Shown: positions 17,380-25,528 of the stretch, one piece after another | Position numbering within the stretch: the first letter of the stretch is position 1 | Layout of the letters: every line of letters begins with the position of its first letter | Assembly: GCA_903932145.1 (NCBI GenBank) | Contig: CAIZFE010000043.1 | Span: 32,860 to 96,859 of the forward strand | Source of the DNA: an uncultured Rhodopila sp. | GTDB taxonomy: Bacteria > Pseudomonadota > Alphaproteobacteria > Acetobacterales > Acetobacteraceae | Direction of reading: 5' to 3' | Length of the DNA: 64,000 nucleotides | The notes under the pieces: model-generated | What the model was told of the DNA's origin: nothing | Database searches by the model: none | What the model saw: the letters and a program-made list of their open reading frames with translations, nothing else | Translations under genes and position numbers: made by a program

Positions 17380-18075
17380 ATGCCCCACATCGGTCACCAT
17401 CGCACTCATCGCTCCGGATGGCTGCGTGCCGCGGTCCTGGGCGCGAATGACGGTATTCTTTCGACCAGCAGCCTGCTGATTGGCGTCGCGTCCTCAAACG
17501 CCAGTCACGCTGCTATCCTGATTGCCGGCATCGCCGGTCTTGCCGCCGGGGCGATGGGCATGGCGGCCGGCGAATATGTCTCGGTCAGTTCGCAGGCCGA
17601 CACCGAAAACGCCGATCTAGCGCTGGAGCGGCTCGGACTGGAGACCAACCTGGATTACGAGTACGCCGAACTCACGGCGATCTATGAGGAGCGTGGACTC
17701 GAACCCGGGTTGGCCAAAGAAGTCGTGAAGCAACTGATGGCGCATGACGCCCTGGGCGCTCACGCGCGGGACGAAATCGGCATCAGTCAGACGCAATCCG
17801 CCCAGCCGTTGCAAGCCGCCCTGGCGTCCGGCGCGAGCTTCACCGCCGGTGCCATCTTGCCGCTGACAGGCGCGTTCTTCGTGACCGGACCCGATCTGGT
17901 CCCGGTGATTGCCGCCACGTCGCTGGCTTTCCTGGCAGCGCTCGGCGCCCTGGCGGCGCGGGCAGGCGGGGCGAGCGTGGTCAAGGGCGCGGGCCGGGTG
18001 CTGTTCTGGGGTGCCCTGGCGATGGCGGTGACCGCTGGCGTCGGCGCGCTGGTCGGGGCGCCGGTCGCGCCGTAA
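17380..18075 (+). CDS. VIT1/CCC1 family Fe2+/Mn2+ transporter
   Basis: A 231-residue membrane protein. It has the family start HRSGWLRAAVLGANDGILSTSSLLIGVASS, the AAGAMGMAAGEYVSVSSQADTE segment, a charged cytoplasmic metal-binding insert (LEPGLAKEVVKQLMAHDALGAHARDEIG) and three later helices. Plant VIT1 and yeast CCC1 move Fe2+ and Mn2+ into vacuoles. Bacterial members are thought to export or detoxify these metals. The ATG at 17380 is chosen because it places the conserved HRSGWLRAAVLGANDG near the N terminus; the frame runs much further upstream across unrelated sequence. Confidence 0.9.
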   Translation: MPHIGHHRTHRSGWLRAAVLGANDGILSTSSLLIGVASSNASHAAILIAGIAGLAAGAMGMAAGEYVSVSSQADTENADLALERLGLETNLDYEYAELTAIYEERGLEPGLAKEVVKQLMAHDALGAHARDEIGISQTQSAQPLQAALASGASFTAGAILPLTGAFFVTGPDLVPVIAATSLAFLAALGALAARAGGASVVKGAGRVLFWGALAMAVTAGVGALVGAPVAP

Positions 18076-18411
18076 GGCGGACGCCCGGCACTCACCGCCT
18101 CAGGCGGGTGCATCGTTTTCCGTTCGTCATGGCCCGGACAAGGCGGGCAACGCCGCGACTCAAACGGAGTGCCGGCGAGGCTGCGTCGGTCGTGATGACA
18201 GACATCACCGAGCGGCTCCTGACCTTCGCACGCAAGTCATACCTGGCCGCTGGGTTCGCCGCTGTCGTGCTGGCAGTGCGGCCGGCCCGCAAGGCTGGGA
18301 ACGACAGCCTTTTTGCTCGACCGATTTCCCATTTTCTAGTAGCTTTATTTCTAATGGGATATTAGCCTAATTATACGATCAAAAATAGCCGATCACCCTG
18401 ACAGGTTGATA
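18076..18411. other. Gap with REP fragment and AT-rich leader
   Basis: A half REP-like element (CGTCATGGCCCGGACAAG at 18125-18142) is followed by a sharp change to AT-rich DNA from about 18305. That part contains an inverted repeat, TCCCATT at 18327-18333 and AATGGGA at 18353-18359. The AT-rich block directly precedes the AAA ATPase gene and is its likely promoter and operator region. No gene is seen. Confidence 0.5.
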
Positions 18412-19698
18412 ATGCACATCATTCCGCGTCACCTCGCCAGCAAAGTGGCTCGAACACTGAAGACCAGCCGGGTGATCAACATCGTGGGTCCCCGCCAGAC
18501 CGGTAAGACCACTCTGGTTCGCGACCAGCTCCAGGCCGCGCGGTTTCTGAATCTGGATGATGAGGGTCTGTTATCCTCGCTGAAATTCGACGCATTCGGG
18601 CAACTCTCCGCCGTAGCAGCGGCGGCGGAAGCGGCCGGCCTTCCGGTGGTGATCGACGAGATACAGCGCCTCCCGGAGGTGACTTTGGCGCTGAAACGGA
18701 TCGTCGATGCCAGCCGGCGCCCGGGGCAATTTGTCCTGACCGGCTCGTCCGACGTGTTCAGCACACCGAAGGCACTGGACAGCCTGGCGGGCCGGGTTTC
18801 AACACTGACATTGCGCCTCTTCAGCGCGGCCGAGATCGGCCGTCACGGAGCATGCGGCCTTTTGGACGCCATCGGTGACAACCCTGTGACGCTCCTTCAG
18901 GGACTGCCGCCCTGCGTGAAATTCGGCCGGACCGAGGCGATCGACCTGATCGTGCGCGGGGGATTTCCCGAAATCCGGCTGTTGAACGGGGCCGATCGGA
19001 TGGAGCGCTACAGGGCGTATATCGATAGCATTGTGGAACGGGACGTCGCGCCGGTTGCCGAGATCCGCCGGCCTGACACGCTTCGGAGGCTGATCAATCA
19101 GCTCGCCCATCGTACGGCCGAAGAGCTCAACGTCGCCAACCTGTGCACCGTGCTGGGCGCGCGCAAGGAAACCATCACCGCCTATCTCGATATCCTGTCG
19201 CGGCTCGGCATCATCCACCGGCTGGGCGCCTGGACGTCGTCGGGTGCGCGCAAGGAAGTGCGATCCCCGAAACTGCATTTCATGGACACGGGATGCGCCA
19301 CGGCACTGCGCGGAGAGGATGCCGGCAGCTTCGGTCTCGGCGCCGATCCCACCGCGCTCGGTCACCTGCTGGAAAGCTTCGTCTTCTGCGAACTGGAGAA
19401 GTCGCTGCCGTTTCTTGACCGGCGCTGGGAGTTATACCACTGGCGCCATGCTCCGCGCGAGATCGACATCATCGCGGAGGCGCCGGGACGGATACTGGCA
19501 TTGTTTGAAATGAAAGCCTCGACCGGCGTCGATGCCAAAGACTTTCGCCATATGGACTGGTTTTTGAAAGACGGGCCGGGCAGCGCCTACAAGGGGAGTG
19601 CGGTGGTCGTGTATCTGGGGGACCAGATGCTGTCGTTCGGCCCGAACCGCGTGGCCCTGCCGCTGTCAGCGTTCTGGTCGTACGGCGGTGGGGCCTGA
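18412..19698 (+). CDS. AAA_14/DUF4143 family ATPase
   Basis: A 428-residue protein. Walker A is GPRQTGKTT (residues 26-34) and Walker B is LPVVIDEIQRLP (Asp82, Glu83), followed by the sensor-like FVLTGSSD. The C-terminal half is a DUF4143 domain with YRAYIDSIVERDV, a winged-helix-like segment (ELNVANLCTVLGARKETITAYLDIL) and a restriction-endonuclease-like core in REIDIIAE...LALFEMKAS. These archaeal-style ATPases occur patchily in bacteria and behave like mobile accessory genes; their cellular role is unclear. The ATG at 18412 is preceded by ACAGG; a TTG 6 nt upstream is less likely. The AT-rich leader suggests acquisition. Confidence 0.85.
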   Translation: MHIIPRHLASKVARTLKTSRVINIVGPRQTGKTTLVRDQLQAARFLNLDDEGLLSSLKFDAFGQLSAVAAAAEAAGLPVVIDEIQRLPEVTLALKRIVDASRRPGQFVLTGSSDVFSTPKALDSLAGRVSTLTLRLFSAAEIGRHGACGLLDAIGDNPVTLLQGLPPCVKFGRTEAIDLIVRGGFPEIRLLNGADRMERYRAYIDSIVERDVAPVAEIRRPDTLRRLINQLAHRTAEELNVANLCTVLGARKETITAYLDILSRLGIIHRLGAWTSSGARKEVRSPKLHFMDTGCATALRGEDAGSFGLGADPTALGHLLESFVFCELEKSLPFLDRRWELYHWRHAPREIDIIAEAPGRILALFEMKASTGVDAKDFRHMDWFLKDGPGSAYKGSAVVVYLGDQMLSFGPNRVALPLSAFWSYGGGA

Positions 19699-19944
19699 CC
19701 GGCCCGCCGAGACCGCGCCGCCCCCTAAGCGATCAACGCGCTCGCGACGGCACCGGCCGGGGGGCTTGGGTTGCGGAACAGGAACTTTGCGCTCTTTGCC
19801 GGATCGATCGCGTGTGCCAGTGTTCAGTGAACTCGAAGTGCTTTGGCCTTGGAGTGTGCCATGGCGGAATTCCCCGTCATCAACCGGATCAGCGCGCGCT
19901 TTGCGTCATGGTTCGGGTGGCCGGCGATAAAGGGAGGACTTCGC

Positions 19945-21144
19945 ATGTTCGGCGGGATATTTCGACTGGTTCTGGCACTGTTGGCGGCCACGGCCGGAAC
20001 GGCCATGGCACAACAATACGGCCCCGGCGCGTCTGACACCGAGATCAGGATCGGACAAACCGTGCCTTTCAGCGGGCCGGTTTCGGTTGCCGGGGCTGTG
20101 GGTCATGCCTCGCTGGCGTATTTCGCCGCGGTCAACAAAGCTGGCGGCATCAACGGACGGCAGATCCGGCTGATCGCCCTTGATGATGCCTACTCGCCAC
20201 CGAAAACGGTCGAGGCGACAAGGCGGCTGGTCGAGGACGAGAATGTCCTGCTGATGTACGGATCGTTGGGCACGCCCACCAACGCGGCGGTGGAGAAATA
20301 CCTCAACCAGAAGAAGGTGCCACAACTGTTCATTAATACCGGGGCAAGCCGCTTCAGGGATCCGAAGACCTTCCCATGGACGATGGGGTTCGTTCCGGGC
20401 TACGTTTCAGAAGGCAGGGCGATGGCGCGATACGTCCTGGAAACCGTTCCGGTGCCGCGAATCGCCGTGCTTTACCAGAATGACGATCTCGGAAAGGATT
20501 TTCGGGCCGGGTTCAGGTCTGGTCTTGGCGATAAGGCGGAGTCCTTGATCGTCAGCGAGCAAACTTACGAAGTTACCGACCCGACGGTCGATTCGCAAGT
20601 AATCAACGCGAAAGCCTCCGGCGCCAATGTGTTCTATTTCGCGGGAACGCAAAAAGCCAGCGCCGGACAGATCAGGGCCGTTCATAATCTTGCCTGGTCA
20701 CCGCTTCATCTTGTTTGCAGCATCGCCGGCGGGCTGGAGGCTATCAAACCGGCGGGGCTTGAAAACGCCGAAGGCCTGATCTCGACGGCGTATGCCAAGG
20801 ATCCGTCCGATCCGGCATGGTCCGATGACACCGAGGTAAAGGCCTACATGGATTGGGCCAACGCTTATCTGACACAGGCCAGTCCGCGCGAGGCGGTTGT
20901 GACGAACGCTTACGTGGCTTCGTTTCTGATGGCCTATGTGCTTCAGAAGGCGGGATCGAACCTGACCCGCGAGAACCTGCTCACCATCGCAGCGCATCTG
21001 GATAACCTCCACGTACCCATGCTGCTGCCTGGCATCACGGTCACGACGACACCTTCCGATTACAGCGTGATCAACAAGTTTCAGATCCAGCGCTTTGTGG
21101 GCGGCCGTTGGATCGCGGCCGGGAAGGTGATCTCGGGAGAATAA
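19945..21144 (+). CDS. Branched-chain amino acid-type ABC solute-binding protein (LivJ-like)
   Basis: A 399-residue periplasmic binding protein (Peripla_BP_6 type I fold). A signal peptide ends at AMA-QQYGPG. Then come DTEIRIGQTVPFSGPVS, the NKAGGINGRQIRLIALDDAYSPPKTVEATRRLVE block and the hinge region YQNDDLGKDFRAGF. The ATG at 19945 has AGGGAGG 7 nt upstream and begins directly at the signal peptide. Family members bind leucine, urea, amides or aromatic acids. No permease or ATPase gene is next to it, so it is an orphan whose ligand cannot be assigned. Confidence 0.9.
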   Translation: MFGGIFRLVLALLAATAGTAMAQQYGPGASDTEIRIGQTVPFSGPVSVAGAVGHASLAYFAAVNKAGGINGRQIRLIALDDAYSPPKTVEATRRLVEDENVLLMYGSLGTPTNAAVEKYLNQKKVPQLFINTGASRFRDPKTFPWTMGFVPGYVSEGRAMARYVLETVPVPRIAVLYQNDDLGKDFRAGFRSGLGDKAESLIVSEQTYEVTDPTVDSQVINAKASGANVFYFAGTQKASAGQIRAVHNLAWSPLHLVCSIAGGLEAIKPAGLENAEGLISTAYAKDPSDPAWSDDTEVKAYMDWANAYLTQASPREAVVTNAYVASFLMAYVLQKAGSNLTRENLLTIAAHLDNLHVPMLLPGITVTTTPSDYSVINKFQIQRFVGGRWIAAGKVISGE

Positions 21145-21817
21145 CGTGGTGGCCCTTAACCCCCGGCCTTTGCCAACGTTTAGCGAATATGCTGTGTCGC
21201 GCGAGTGGGTCCGGTTCGGGGGGGCATTTTTACTGTGCGCGGGGAGTGACATTTCTGACGTGCGCCGAACATGATCCAGCGGAATCGCCGCGGCAGGCGA
21301 TGTCCGGCAATAAGCGAGTCAGCCGGTGACACATTTTGGCCTCATGGCGCTATCGCGGCCAGGCCGGTACGGCGATGACGACGGGGAAACGGCATTAGCC
21401 CGGCACGGTTATGTCCGGATGGGGCCGTTCAGCCGACGATATCGTATGGAAAACCGGATGCACCCGGGTTCGCCCAGGGACCCGGATCGGAGCAGCGGCA
21501 GTCATTGACAAATTACCTATATAAGCCTATAATTTAAGGAATAAAAGCCTTTTTCCTCCGCGTCTGGCCACCGACCTTTCCCCATGCCGGTATGACCAGT
21601 TCGCATATAGCCTCACCGGCCTGTTGCCGTCGCTTGCCGACACCTAAAAAACACTGCGGCACCGGCGGTCTCTGTGGACCGGAGGATTGGGAACAACGTC
21701 TTGTAAATGGGACGAATTCTCAGCGTGTGGCTTTTGAGGCGCGGTTGAGCGCGCAACCCAGGCACGCTTATACCCGATTAGCCCAGGGTCCGGGCTGTCA
21801 CGCCCGGTTGCAGCCCC
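21145..21817. other. 673-bp gene-free region with a consensus promoter
   Basis: No coding region is supported. The segment contains a perfect sigma70-type promoter at 21505-21533 on the plus strand, an AT-rich patch around it, and a GC hairpin (CCGGGC/GCCCGG, 21790-21807) just beyond the stop of the minus-strand Uma2 gene. A 93-codon frame at 21592 has an implausible translation. Confidence 0.5.
21505..21533 (+). promoter_or_regulatory. Perfect sigma70-type promoter, orphan
   Basis: TTGACA at 21505-21510 and TATAAT at 21528-21533 are separated by exactly 17 nt. A plus-strand transcript would start near 21540 and begin with the self-complementary AGGAATAAAAGCCTTTTTCC. No plus-strand gene follows; the transcript would run antisense into the Uma2 gene. 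It could drive a small RNA. Confidence 0.5.
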
Positions 21818-22390
21818 TCACGCGAAGACCCGGCGCAACGCCACCGCGATCTCCGGCGCCAAACTCAGCGTGACCGTGTCGTCCGGCCCATGCGTCTCGA
21901 CCGTCGCGTATCCGTCCCCGGCCGGCGTCCGATGAACATCCACCACGCGCCGCCGCAGATCGACGATCCACACTTCGCCAATGCCCGCCCGTGCATACAG
22001 CGGCAACTTCACGGTGCGGTCATACCGCAGCGAGCTGTCCGCTACCTCGACCACCAGCACCACATCGGCCGGCTCGGGCCTTGCGCCATGCTGGTAAAGG
22101 TCATCGCGTGGCCGCAGGACCACGAAATCCGGCTGGGGCTCATTGAGACGGTCGATCCGCAGCGGGTTCTGCACCGACACGACCGCCTGCTCGCCGAAGG
22201 CCATGACCAACACACGGTTCAGCCCGTTCACAATTCCGGCGTGGCCCTGTCCGATCGGCGCCATTGCGATCAATTCTCCGTCGATCAGTTCCACGCGATC
22301 GTCTTCGCTCAGAATGCCGGCCTCGGCCATCCGGTAGTAGTCGTCCACATTCAGTTTGTACCGCGTCAGCACGAGGTCCGTATGGTCCAT
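21818..22390 (-). CDS. Uma2 family protein (PD-(D/E)XK nuclease fold)
   Basis: A 190-residue DUF820/Uma2 protein. The nuclease-fold core is visible as PQPDFVVL, the VVLVVEVADSS strand with its Glu, and the lysine-bearing VKLPLYARAGIGEVWIVDL. The N terminus has YYRMAEAGILSEDDRVELIDGELI, the family's opening motif. Uma2 genes are extremely abundant in cyanobacteria and scattered in other phyla. Their function is unproven despite the restriction-nuclease fold. The ATG at 22390 matches the usual start (MDHTDLVLTRYKLNVDDYY). It lies downstream of the SDR gene on the same strand with a 68-bp gap. Confidence 0.85.
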   Translation of the reverse strand: MDHTDLVLTRYKLNVDDYYRMAEAGILSEDDRVELIDGELIAMAPIGQGHAGIVNGLNRVLVMAFGEQAVVSVQNPLRIDRLNEPQPDFVVLRPRDDLYQHGARPEPADVVLVVEVADSSLRYDRTVKLPLYARAGIGEVWIVDLRRRVVDVHRTPAGDGYATVETHGPDDTVTLSLAPEIAVALRRVFA

Positions 22391-22458
22391 GGCGCACGCT
22401 CCCACGATGGAGAAAAAACATATTGGCACACCGCGACCCACCGGTTCAACGATGCCCG

Positions 22459-23262
22459 CTAAACCATCCCGCGGATGCGCCCGCCATCGACCCGGATCAT
22501 GCTGCCGGTGATGTATCCAGCCTTGTCGCTGGCCAGGAACGCGCCCATCGGTCCGTATTCGTCGGGCGCTCCAACCCGTCCGGCGGGAATCTGCGCCACC
22601 GCGCCCGCCATTCGTTCGGCGAGAGCGTCCTCGAAGCTGATATTCTTCTGCCGCCCCAGCGCCGCCGCCGAATCCCGGGTCCGGTCGGTCAGGATCGTTC
22701 CCGGCGCCAGGACGTTCATCGTCACGCCGTCTTTCGCCACCTCGCCCGACATCGTCTTCAGCCAGGCCCAGATCGAGGCCCGCAGCGTGTTGCTCAGGGC
22801 CAGGTTCGGGATCGGCTGCTGCATGCCGGTGCTGCCCACCACGATGATCCGGCCCCAGCCACGCGCGCGCATTGCCGGCAGCAACGCATTGGCGATCCGG
22901 ATCGGCGAAACAACGATGTGCTGGAACCACTTGACCAGATCGGCTTCCGTCATGTCCGAGGCGGTGCATTGCGGCGGCCCGCCATGGTTCAGCACCAGGA
23001 TGTCCACGCCGCCCATCGCCGCGACCGCTGCCTCGGCCAGCCTGTCCATCGCCTCGCCGGACGCGACATCCGCGACAACGCCGATCGCGTTCGGAGCGCC
23101 TTTGGCCCGCAGCGCCGCCGCCGCTTCATCCAGCGTTGCCTGGTCGCGCCCGCTGATCGTCAGCACAGCGCCTTCCTCCGCCAGGGCGTCCGCGATCGAG
23201 CGGCCCAGTCCTTTGGTCCCGCCCATCACGAGAGCCCGGCGATTCTTCAGTCCGAAATCCAT
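22459..23262 (-). CDS. SDR-family protein with atypical active site
   Basis: A 267-residue protein with an intact nucleotide-binding GGTKGLGRSIADAL and an NHGGPP loop replacing NNAG. The serine is in VVGSTGMQQPIPN. Where classical SDRs have YxxxK there is ALSNTLRASIWAWLK, so the catalytic tyrosine is absent. This resembles a recognised SDR branch in which LSN-x-x-R occupies that site; the reaction is uncharacterised. The C terminus (GYITGSMIRVDGGRIRGM) is normal. The ATG at 23262 has GGGAGC upstream. It is transcribed divergently from the LVIVD propeller gene. Confidence 0.85.
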   Translation of the reverse strand: MDFGLKNRRALVMGGTKGLGRSIADALAEEGAVLTISGRDQATLDEAAAALRAKGAPNAIGVVADVASGEAMDRLAEAAVAAMGGVDILVLNHGGPPQCTASDMTEADLVKWFQHIVVSPIRIANALLPAMRARGWGRIIVVGSTGMQQPIPNLALSNTLRASIWAWLKTMSGEVAKDGVTMNVLAPGTILTDRTRDSAAALGRQKNISFEDALAERMAGAVAQIPAGRVGAPDEYGPMGAFLASDKAGYITGSMIRVDGGRIRGMV

Positions 23263-23478
23263 GGTCCGCTCCCAAGATTGTTGGCGGACAGCATAGACGG
23301 GACACGCGGGACGGGAAATGACCCGCGACCGCTGTCGCCGCAATGGACGCCTTCGCGGCAGGTCGGCACCGGCGAACGTTTTTCCGGCGGCCTTGCCGAC
23401 CTGACCGATTTGCGTTCTCCTCCCATACCGAACCGCCGCGAAGCCAAACCAATAAGAAAATGAGGGGAACACCAGACC

Positions 23479-24921
23479 ATGCGAAACATCCTGCACGGGA
23501 TTGCCGTGCTCGGCATTTGCCTGCCGCTTGCGGCACCCGCCTTTGGGCAATCGCAGACAATCGGCGACCCGCCCGAGGCGTCAAACATGCAACTGGTCGG
23601 TTACAACGACCTACAGGCGCGATCGGCCTATCAGCCGACCATCCATCGTCAGGGCGACCGCTACATCGCCTATATCGGCCATCACGGGGGCACCGACGCG
23701 ATTCCCAATCCGGTCAACCCGCTGAATGGCAAGGCCGAACCGAACGGCACCTCGATCGTCGATGTCACCGATCCGGCGCATCCACGCTATCTCGCCCATA
23801 TTCCCGGCATGCCCGGCACCTACGAAAGCGGCGGCGCCCAGATGGCGCGGGTGTGCGACGGCAGCCAGTTGCCCAAGGGCGACAAATCGGCCGTTTATCT
23901 GCTGCGCGCCGAGGGTCAGGACGCCCACGAAATCTACAACGTGGCCGACCCCGAGCACCCCAAGTTGATCACAAGGTTGCCCGGACTGGCCGATACGCAC
24001 AAGAATTTCTGGGAATGCGACACCGGTATCGCCTACCTCGTTTCGGGCGTCAAAGACTGGCGCGTGCGCCGCATGACCGAGGTCTATGACCTCTCCGACC
24101 CGGCGCATCCGGTAAAGATCCGCGATTTTGGCTTGCCCGGGCAAGAGCCGGGTGCCACGGGCGTGGTGCCGACCGAACTGCATGGCGGCATCTCGCTAGG
24201 GCCGAAGGCGAACCGGGTCTATTTTGGCTACGGCACGAATAAGGGTGGGATGATGCAGATCGTCGATCGTGACAAACTGTTGCACGGCCCGGCCGCACCG
24301 ACGGCGGACAACCTGCGCTATCCGGAAATCTCGCACATGTTCCTGTCTTCGATGAACGGGGCCCACACCACGTTCCCGATCCCGCACATGAAGATCGAGG
24401 AGTTCAAGAACGACAAGGATGGCGGTTACCGTGACATCATGGTGATCGTCGATGAAGCCATCCTCAACGAGTGTAACGAGGCGCGCCAGATGGTCTGGAT
24501 CGCCGACATAACGGTCGAGACGCGGCCGATGGTGATCTCCAGCTACACGGCCAAGGAAGCGAGCGGGAATTTCTGCCAGCGCGGCGGGCGGTTCGGCTCG
24601 CACTCGTCTTCGGAGGCCATGGACCCGGTCTATTACGGCAAACTGGTATTTATTACCTTTTTCAACGCCGGGGTCCGGGCACTGGACATTCGCGACCCGT
24701 ACCATCCGAAGGAGGTCGGCTACTTCATCCCGTCGATCACCGCGAACACCGACAAACGCTGTGTCGATGTGGACGGCAAGCCGCGCTGCAAGGTGGCGAT
24801 CCAGTCCAACAACGTCGATTATGACGACCGCGGCTACATTTACGTGGTCGACCGCGCCAACACCGGCATGAGCATCCTTGCCCTGACCGGTGAGGCTCGG
24901 GCGGCCGCCGGGCTGAAGTAA
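23479..24921 (+). CDS. Exported LVIVD-repeat beta-propeller protein
   Basis: A 480-residue protein with a signal peptide (MRNILHGIAVLGICLPLAAPAFG). The body contains repeated blades ending in VDVTDPAHPR, YNVADPEHPK, YDLSDPAHPV and LDIRDPYHPK, which is the LVIVD repeat pattern. Cysteines at VCDGS, WECDTG, LNECNEA, NFCQRGG and the late KRCVDVDGKPRCK may form disulfides in the periplasm. The propeller is probably a binding scaffold or a periplasmic enzyme; no specific activity is known. The next gene starts 1 bp after its stop, so the two are co-transcribed. Confidence 0.8.
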   Translation: MRNILHGIAVLGICLPLAAPAFGQSQTIGDPPEASNMQLVGYNDLQARSAYQPTIHRQGDRYIAYIGHHGGTDAIPNPVNPLNGKAEPNGTSIVDVTDPAHPRYLAHIPGMPGTYESGGAQMARVCDGSQLPKGDKSAVYLLRAEGQDAHEIYNVADPEHPKLITRLPGLADTHKNFWECDTGIAYLVSGVKDWRVRRMTEVYDLSDPAHPVKIRDFGLPGQEPGATGVVPTELHGGISLGPKANRVYFGYGTNKGGMMQIVDRDKLLHGPAAPTADNLRYPEISHMFLSSMNGAHTTFPIPHMKIEEFKNDKDGGYRDIMVIVDEAILNECNEARQMVWIADITVETRPMVISSYTAKEASGNFCQRGGRFGSHSSSEAMDPVYYGKLVFITFFNAGVRALDIRDPYHPKEVGYFIPSITANTDKRCVDVDGKPRCKVAIQSNNVDYDDRGYIYVVDRANTGMSILALTGEARAAAGLK

Positions 24922-24922
24922 C

Positions 24923-25471
24923 GTGTGGCGGGGACGCCGTCTTTGGCTGCTGCTGCCGGCGCTGGCCGTCGGGCTGGCGCTAGGGGCTGTGCTGCCGGGG
25001 CGCCACCCGGTATTGCCGGATTGGCAAGAGATCGCCTGGCCATTCGGGCGTGACGCCTGGCCGGCCGGGCGAGCGTTCCGGTGTGGTTCGGCCGCGTGCG
25101 GCGGTGAGCAAGAGGTCTACCTCCGTCCGAAGGTCGGCCTGTGCAACTGCACGCGCGGCATCACGGGCGACGCCGAGGTGGACGGGGTGAGTGATATGGA
25201 TATGTTGACTGACGATTTCGTCCCGCGAGCTGCCGGGCAGCCTGTCGCGATGGGCGGCCTGGATGGCATTGCACGCCCCTATAGCCTTCACCTTTCTGGC
25301 GGACGGCAACGCAATGCCGCCGGGATTGCGTTGTCACATCGCTGTGATCTTGTGGTTGCTGCCAGTGTCGGCGACAGCGCGGGTCAGGCGGCGGCGCTTC
25401 AGGCCATCGCCGGCCTGCTGTCTCGCCCTGATATCGGCAAATGGCTGGAGCAGCAGTTCGGCAAAGGCTGA
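24923..25471 (+). CDS. Membrane-anchored Cys-containing conserved hypothetical protein
   Basis: A 182-residue protein starting with GTG one base after the propeller stop. An N-terminal hydrophobic helix (LWLLLPALAVGLALGAVL) anchors or exports it. The soluble part has cysteines at 54 and 59 (FRCGSAACGG), 74 and 76 (GLCNC) and 141, suggesting a metal site or disulfides. The block FRCGSAACGG-VYLRPKVGLCNC followed by VSDMDML is a pattern I associate with conserved hypotheticals in Rhizobiales and Acetobacteraceae. The tight spacing implies that it works with the LVIVD propeller. No function is known. Confidence 0.7.
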   Translation: MWRGRRLWLLLPALAVGLALGAVLPGRHPVLPDWQEIAWPFGRDAWPAGRAFRCGSAACGGEQEVYLRPKVGLCNCTRGITGDAEVDGVSDMDMLTDDFVPRAAGQPVAMGGLDGIARPYSLHLSGGRQRNAAGIALSHRCDLVVAASVGDSAGQAAALQAIAGLLSRPDIGKWLEQQFGKG

Positions 25472-25528
25472 AGGGTTAGCCGCGATGTCTATCACCCGCT
25501 TCCTGGATCGGACGCGGAGCGGCAGCCG

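Noticed and set aside
21592..21873. A 93-codon plus-strand frame downstream of the consensus promoter
   Set aside because: The translation is Arg/Pro/Ser-rich and ends inside the Uma2 gene; a noncoding transcript is more plausible than this protein.
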